NCBI RefSeq assembly: GCF_900112615.1
Contig: NZ_FOMK01000005.1
Coordinates: 124,001-188,000 of the forward strand
Origin: Chitinophaga sp. CF118
GTDB taxonomy: Bacteria; Bacteroidota; Bacteroidia; Chitinophagales; Chitinophagaceae
Length of the DNA: 64,000 nucleotides
Direction: 5' to 3'
The notes below the pieces were generated by a model. That model had not been told where the DNA came from. It ran no database searches and saw only the letters and a program-made list of their open reading frames with translations. The stretch's first letter is position 1; each line of letters starts with the position of its first letter. Shown piece after piece: positions 60,978 through 64,000 of this stretch. Position numbers and translations under genes: made by a program.

Positions 60978-61609
60978 GAAGACTACCGGTATACCTGTTG
61001 CTGGATACATCCGGCTCTATGAGAGGGGAACGCATCGAAGCCGTGAAAAATGGTCTCCAGGTATTGGTGTCAAAACTAAGGCAGGATCCTTTTGCTCTGG
61101 AATCTGTATGGATCAGCATCATTACTTTCGACAGGGAAGTGAAACAGTTGCTGCCATTAACAGCTCTCGAAGTATTACAGCTGCCCGATATTATTCCTCC
61201 GGAATCCGGGCCTACTCATATGGGAGCAGCTCTGGAACTGCTGAGTTTAAAACTGGATACAGAAGTACACAAAGGAAGTGATACAGAGAAGGGCGACTGG
61301 CGCCCTTTATTATTCCTGATGACGGATGGTAAACCCTCTGATCTGGCAGCTTTCCGGGCGGTAGTTCCAAAAATTAAAGCACAGAACCTGGCTGGTATTA
61401 TTGCCTGTGCCGCCGGCGCAGAAGCAAATGACAGCTATCTTAAAGAATTAACAGATACAGTGGTACACCTGGATACAGCAGACAGCTCTACGCTGATGGC
61501 TTTTTTCAAATGGGTATCCGCATCTATTGGTACTGGCAATAAAAGCGTAGGTACGGCAGAGAGCATTCAACTGCCTCCGCCTCCTGAAGAAGTTCATGTG
61601 ATTATATAA
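60974..61609 (+). CDS. TerY-type VWA protein, second copy
   Basis: The ATG at 60974 overlaps the preceding stop as ATGA and gives MRRLPVYLLLDTSGSM, which matches the paralog at 59443; the upstream start at 60938 adds 12 unrelated residues. The protein has 211 residues. The metal site is complete (DTSGS, then GPTHMG, then LMTDGKPSD). The C-terminal tail is LPPPPEEVHVII, like the first TerY. The two copies probably form distinct complexes or hetero-oligomers. Confidence 0.93.
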   Translation: MRRLPVYLLLDTSGSMRGERIEAVKNGLQVLVSKLRQDPFALESVWISIITFDREVKQLLPLTALEVLQLPDIIPPESGPTHMGAALELLSLKLDTEVHKGSDTEKGDWRPLLFLMTDGKPSDLAAFRAVVPKIKAQNLAGIIACAAGAEANDSYLKELTDTVVHLDTADSSTLMAFFKWVSASIGTGNKSVGTAESIQLPPPPEEVHVII

Positions 61610-61620
61610 ACCAACTTATA

Positions 61621-61872
61621 ATGTATTTTATCCTTCATCTTATTATTAATATCCTGATCATTGGTCTTTTTCTGTATTCTAAATTGCTGCCTTATAAAGA
61701 TCGACTGACGGGACAATACAAACAGGTATTTAATTTTTTCAGCGGCATATTTACTCCTGTATTAAGCATCTTCAAAGGCATAAAACCATTCCAGGTAGGT
61801 ACCGGACTGGCAGTAGATATGACACAGATTCTTTTACTGATCATTTTGTTAGTACTTAATTATTTCTATTGA
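61621..61872 (+). CDS. Small membrane protein, YggT-like, in Ter operon
   Basis: The 83-residue protein has two hydrophobic helices: LHLIINILIIGLFLYSKLL at the start and ILLLIILLVLNYFY at the end. A loop lies between, with FNFFSGIFTPVLSIFKGIKP, which resembles YggT proteins (a helix-turn with a Pro-containing stretch). It could anchor the VWA/TerD complex to the membrane. It starts 11 bases after the second TerY gene and its stop overlaps the third TerY gene by one base. Confidence 0.75.
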   Translation: MYFILHLIINILIIGLFLYSKLLPYKDRLTGQYKQVFNFFSGIFTPVLSIFKGIKPFQVGTGLAVDMTQILLLIILLVLNYFY

Positions 61873-62933
61873 TGAGAAGACTCCCAATTTATTTCCTCAT
61901 AGATGTTTCAGAATCGATGATCGGTGAGCAGATCCAATATGTAGAAGAAGGATTGGCTACCATTGTCAAAGAACTGAAATCCGATCCTTACGCGCTCGAA
62001 ACCGTTTGGATCTCCATCATTGTATTTGCAGGACAAGCCAAAACACTTGTTCCGCTACAGGAGATCATCAGCTTCTATCCTCCTAAATTTCCTATAGGTG
62101 GTGGTACTTCACTGTCTAACGGATTGGGACATCTGATGTATGAGTTACGTAAAAATACGATCCATACTACGGCTACCCAAAAGGGCGATTGGAAACCGAT
62201 CGTATTCCTGTTTACAGATGGGGTACCTACAGATAACAGCACTGCTGCCATTGGTGAATGGAAAAGAAACTGGCAACGGCAAACCAATATGATCGGAATC
62301 TCTTTTGGTGCGGAAACAAACCTGGGTGTATTGAATGAAATAACAGAAACAGTACTGCTGTTTAAAAATACATCAGCACATTCTTATAAAGAATTTTTCC
62401 GTTGGGTAACAGCTTCTATTAAATCAAGCAGTCTTAGTGTCAGTAATAATGGAACCGGTATTGAACTGGCTAAACTGACAGATGATACCATCCTGACAAA
62501 GATAGATCCTGATAAAATGCCACCTGTACAACAGGGGGCTGTAGATACCAACTTTGCTATCTTTTCTGCACAATGCCAACAAACGAAAAAGCCTTATCTG
62601 ATTAAATATAAAAGAGATCCGCGGCCGGTAAATATCAGTGGTATTGATATGCATACCATGGGTTACCGGCTGGTAGGTGCTTTCCCTGTAGATCATACAT
62701 ATGCAGAAATGTCTGCAGAGGGTGTGCACCTTAACAATACGATAGGTACAGAAGAACTGGAGGGATTCCCTACCTGTCCTTGCTGTGGTAATCAGTATGG
62801 ATTCAGTGTATGCGCATGTGGTAAAGTACATTGTGTAGGTAATGAAGAAATTAGTACTTGTCCCAATTGCAATACCTCTGCTAAATATGGCTTTGGTGGT
62901 GGTAATATGGATGTAGGCAGAACGCAGGGATAA
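61872..62933 (+). CDS. TerY-type VWA protein with C-terminal Cys-rich zinc ribbon (TerY-C)
   Basis: The ATG at 61872 shares its A with the preceding stop (TGATG) and gives MRRLPIYFLIDVSESM; 353 residues. The VWA metal site is DVSES with Thr in GGGTSLS and Asp in LFTDGVPTD. A linker follows, then a C-terminal domain (about residues 230-340) ending with eight Cys and a His in the order CPCC, CAC, HC, CPNC. This is the TerY-C zinc-binding unit. It lacks the proline tail of the other two TerY copies. The stop overlaps the next ATG (TAATG), so it is coupled to the phosphatase. Confidence 0.92.
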   Translation: MRRLPIYFLIDVSESMIGEQIQYVEEGLATIVKELKSDPYALETVWISIIVFAGQAKTLVPLQEIISFYPPKFPIGGGTSLSNGLGHLMYELRKNTIHTTATQKGDWKPIVFLFTDGVPTDNSTAAIGEWKRNWQRQTNMIGISFGAETNLGVLNEITETVLLFKNTSAHSYKEFFRWVTASIKSSSLSVSNNGTGIELAKLTDDTILTKIDPDKMPPVQQGAVDTNFAIFSAQCQQTKKPYLIKYKRDPRPVNISGIDMHTMGYRLVGAFPVDHTYAEMSAEGVHLNNTIGTEELEGFPTCPCCGNQYGFSVCACGKVHCVGNEEISTCPNCNTSAKYGFGGGNMDVGRTQG

Positions 62934-64000
62934 TGAGAAAACTGATCGAAAAACTATTAAGAGAACACCAGTTGCCTGTAAAAGAAAAACAGCAATTATT
63001 CTTTGATGGTTTTCTGGCAACAGCAGATATTCAACAGGCGGCAGAACAAATGCTGAACGCGCAAAATTTTATAGTGGAATCCTGGAAAGAAAAATCACTC
63101 ACAGACGATATCGTGCAGAAGCATGTGGCGATACCTAATGCTAAGGTGAATAAACCCTATCATTTCCCATTTGATGCAGAAGCTCTGGGCCTGCATGAAA
63201 TGGGCGATTATAAGTGGGAGATTCCTGAAGGACTAGGTATCACTTTTGAGAAAGAGAAAGCATTATTTACAGGCATACCACAGCAACAGGGGGAGTTTAT
63301 CCTTACATTGCTGTTCAGGCTGCGCATGAGCCCTGCAGATAAACCCTTTTCCGAAAAGAAAATCAGACTGATCATCAACCCGGATCCCAAGTCATTATGG
63401 AAGGATCTGCCTTCAGATGAACAGGATCCGTATTGGCAGCCTGATAGCGAAGCAATGACGGCATCTTTTGGTGACCGTACCTTACTGATCGCTTCCAAAA
63501 GAGGCCGCAGCCATGCTCATGAAGGGAAGTTCAGGGATGATAGCTTCGCCAGTTCTTTTGATCAGGCAACAGGATGGGGGATTATTGCAGTAGCAGATGG
63601 TGCAGGCTCCGCGAAGTACAGTCGCCGGGGGGCTGTATTAGCCTGTAATGCGGTAGTGGAAAGTTTCAGTGCGTTGCTGGCGAGTGAAAAAATGATTTCC
63701 CTGGAAACGGCTATCGCTGCATATATGGAAACACAGAGTGAAGAAAGCCAGGTGAAAGTAAGCGGCCAGTTCATTGAACAATTGGGTAAAATCGCTTTCT
63801 CCGCACAGCAAAAAATCCGGCAGGAGGCTCTGAGCAAGCAGGCAGAGATAAAAGATTATGCCACTACGCTTATTTTTACATTGGTTAAAAAATACGCTTC
63901 AGGGTATGTGATCAGCTCCTTCTGGGTAGGGGATGGTGGTATCGGCATTTATAATAACACAGATGCCATTGTACTGGGAACACCGGATAGCGGCGAGTTC
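62933..64000 (+). CDS. PP2C-type protein phosphatase with N-terminal Ig-like domain, 3' end cut by window
   Basis: The gene starts at 62933 (TAATG overlap) and is open to the window end (356 codons). After a helical start there is a segment of about 75 residues that looks like a putative Ig (He_PIG-like) domain: GLGITFEKEKALFTGIPQQQ followed by GEFILTLLFRL. From about residue 180 comes a PP2C phosphatase: GKFRDDSFAS, IIAVADGAGSAKYSRRGA with the metal Asp, and later FWVGDGGIGIYN. TerY-C, phosphatase and kinase form a known association in Ter systems; a kinase gene probably follows outside the window. Confidence 0.85.
   Translation, partial: MRKLIEKLLREHQLPVKEKQQLFFDGFLATADIQQAAEQMLNAQNFIVESWKEKSLTDDIVQKHVAIPNAKVNKPYHFPFDAEALGLHEMGDYKWEIPEGLGITFEKEKALFTGIPQQQGEFILTLLFRLRMSPADKPFSEKKIRLIINPDPKSLWKDLPSDEQDPYWQPDSEAMTASFGDRTLLIASKRGRSHAHEGKFRDDSFASSFDQATGWGIIAVADGAGSAKYSRRGAVLACNAVVESFSALLASEKMISLETAIAAYMETQSEESQVKVSGQFIEQLGKIAFSAQQKIRQEALSKQAEIKDYATTLIFTLVKKYASGYVISSFWVGDGGIGIYNNTDAIVLGTPDSGEF

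Overview
The window reads as chromosome of a member of the Bacteroidota, most likely the Chitinophagaceae (Chitinophaga-like). This is inference. It rests on Bacteroidota-type promoters (TTTG, about 19 bases, TAnnTTTG), a GldA-type ABC ATPase, an ECF sigma/FecR pair, many short lipoproteins with LxxC lipoboxes, a DUF502 protein, a fused gamma-alpha KorA, and enolase next to an FtsB/DivIC protein. One tRNA gene, Arg(CCG), is present. There is no rRNA, no CRISPR array and no intact insertion sequence.

Layout. 0-8.6 kb: a truncated Fsr-type efflux pump with its GntR regulator, a TPR protein, MarC, tRNA-Arg, two exported proteins of unknown function, and Crp, methyltransferase, AraC and VOC genes. 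8.8-20.2 kb: one tightly packed eleven-gene operon. It starts with a stress module related to tellurite resistance (HAD phosphatase, two TerD proteins, TelA, an unknown protein, a methyltransferase). It continues into a complete MukFEB-like SMC trio of the Wadjet type (DUF3375/JetA, DUF4194/JetB, SMC ATPase/JetC) without the JetD nuclease, and ends with a GT2 glycosyltransferase and a cupin. 20.3-32.7 kb: sugar-nucleotide and glycan genes (glf and a glycosyltransferase-like gene), an esterase, an HxlR regulator, a TPR-PaaN-YceI group, DUF1015, serC, a phospholipase C/S1-P1-like exoenzyme and DUF502. 33.0-39.8 kb: a TetR-TolC-MFP-RND multidrug efflux operon with a visible operator/promoter. 39.9-45.9 kb: kynureninase coupled to an unusual RGG-rich 2H phosphoesterase, a HicAB toxin-antitoxin pair with two operator-like palindromes, and an ECF/FecR/DUF2807 group. 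46-57.7 kb: housekeeping genes (BI-1, korA, Gfo/Idh plus nucleoside permease, nth, ftsB-like, eno, gldA). 58.1-64 kb: a second Ter operon (two TerD, three TerY-type VWA proteins, a phosphoribosyltransferase-like enzyme, a small membrane protein, and a PP2C phosphatase cut by the window end).

How it may fit together. The two Ter loci have complementary parts. The first has the HAD enzyme, TelA and an SMC complex. The second has the phosphoribosyltransferase, the VWA adaptors and the phosphatase. Comparative work on Ter systems has linked TerD/TerY proteins to metal sensing, a nucleoside-like metabolite and DNA processing. The most unusual element here is a nuclease-less Wadjet/MukBEF-like complex inside a TerD-TelA operon, with a SAM methyltransferase and a glycosyltransferase as possible partners.
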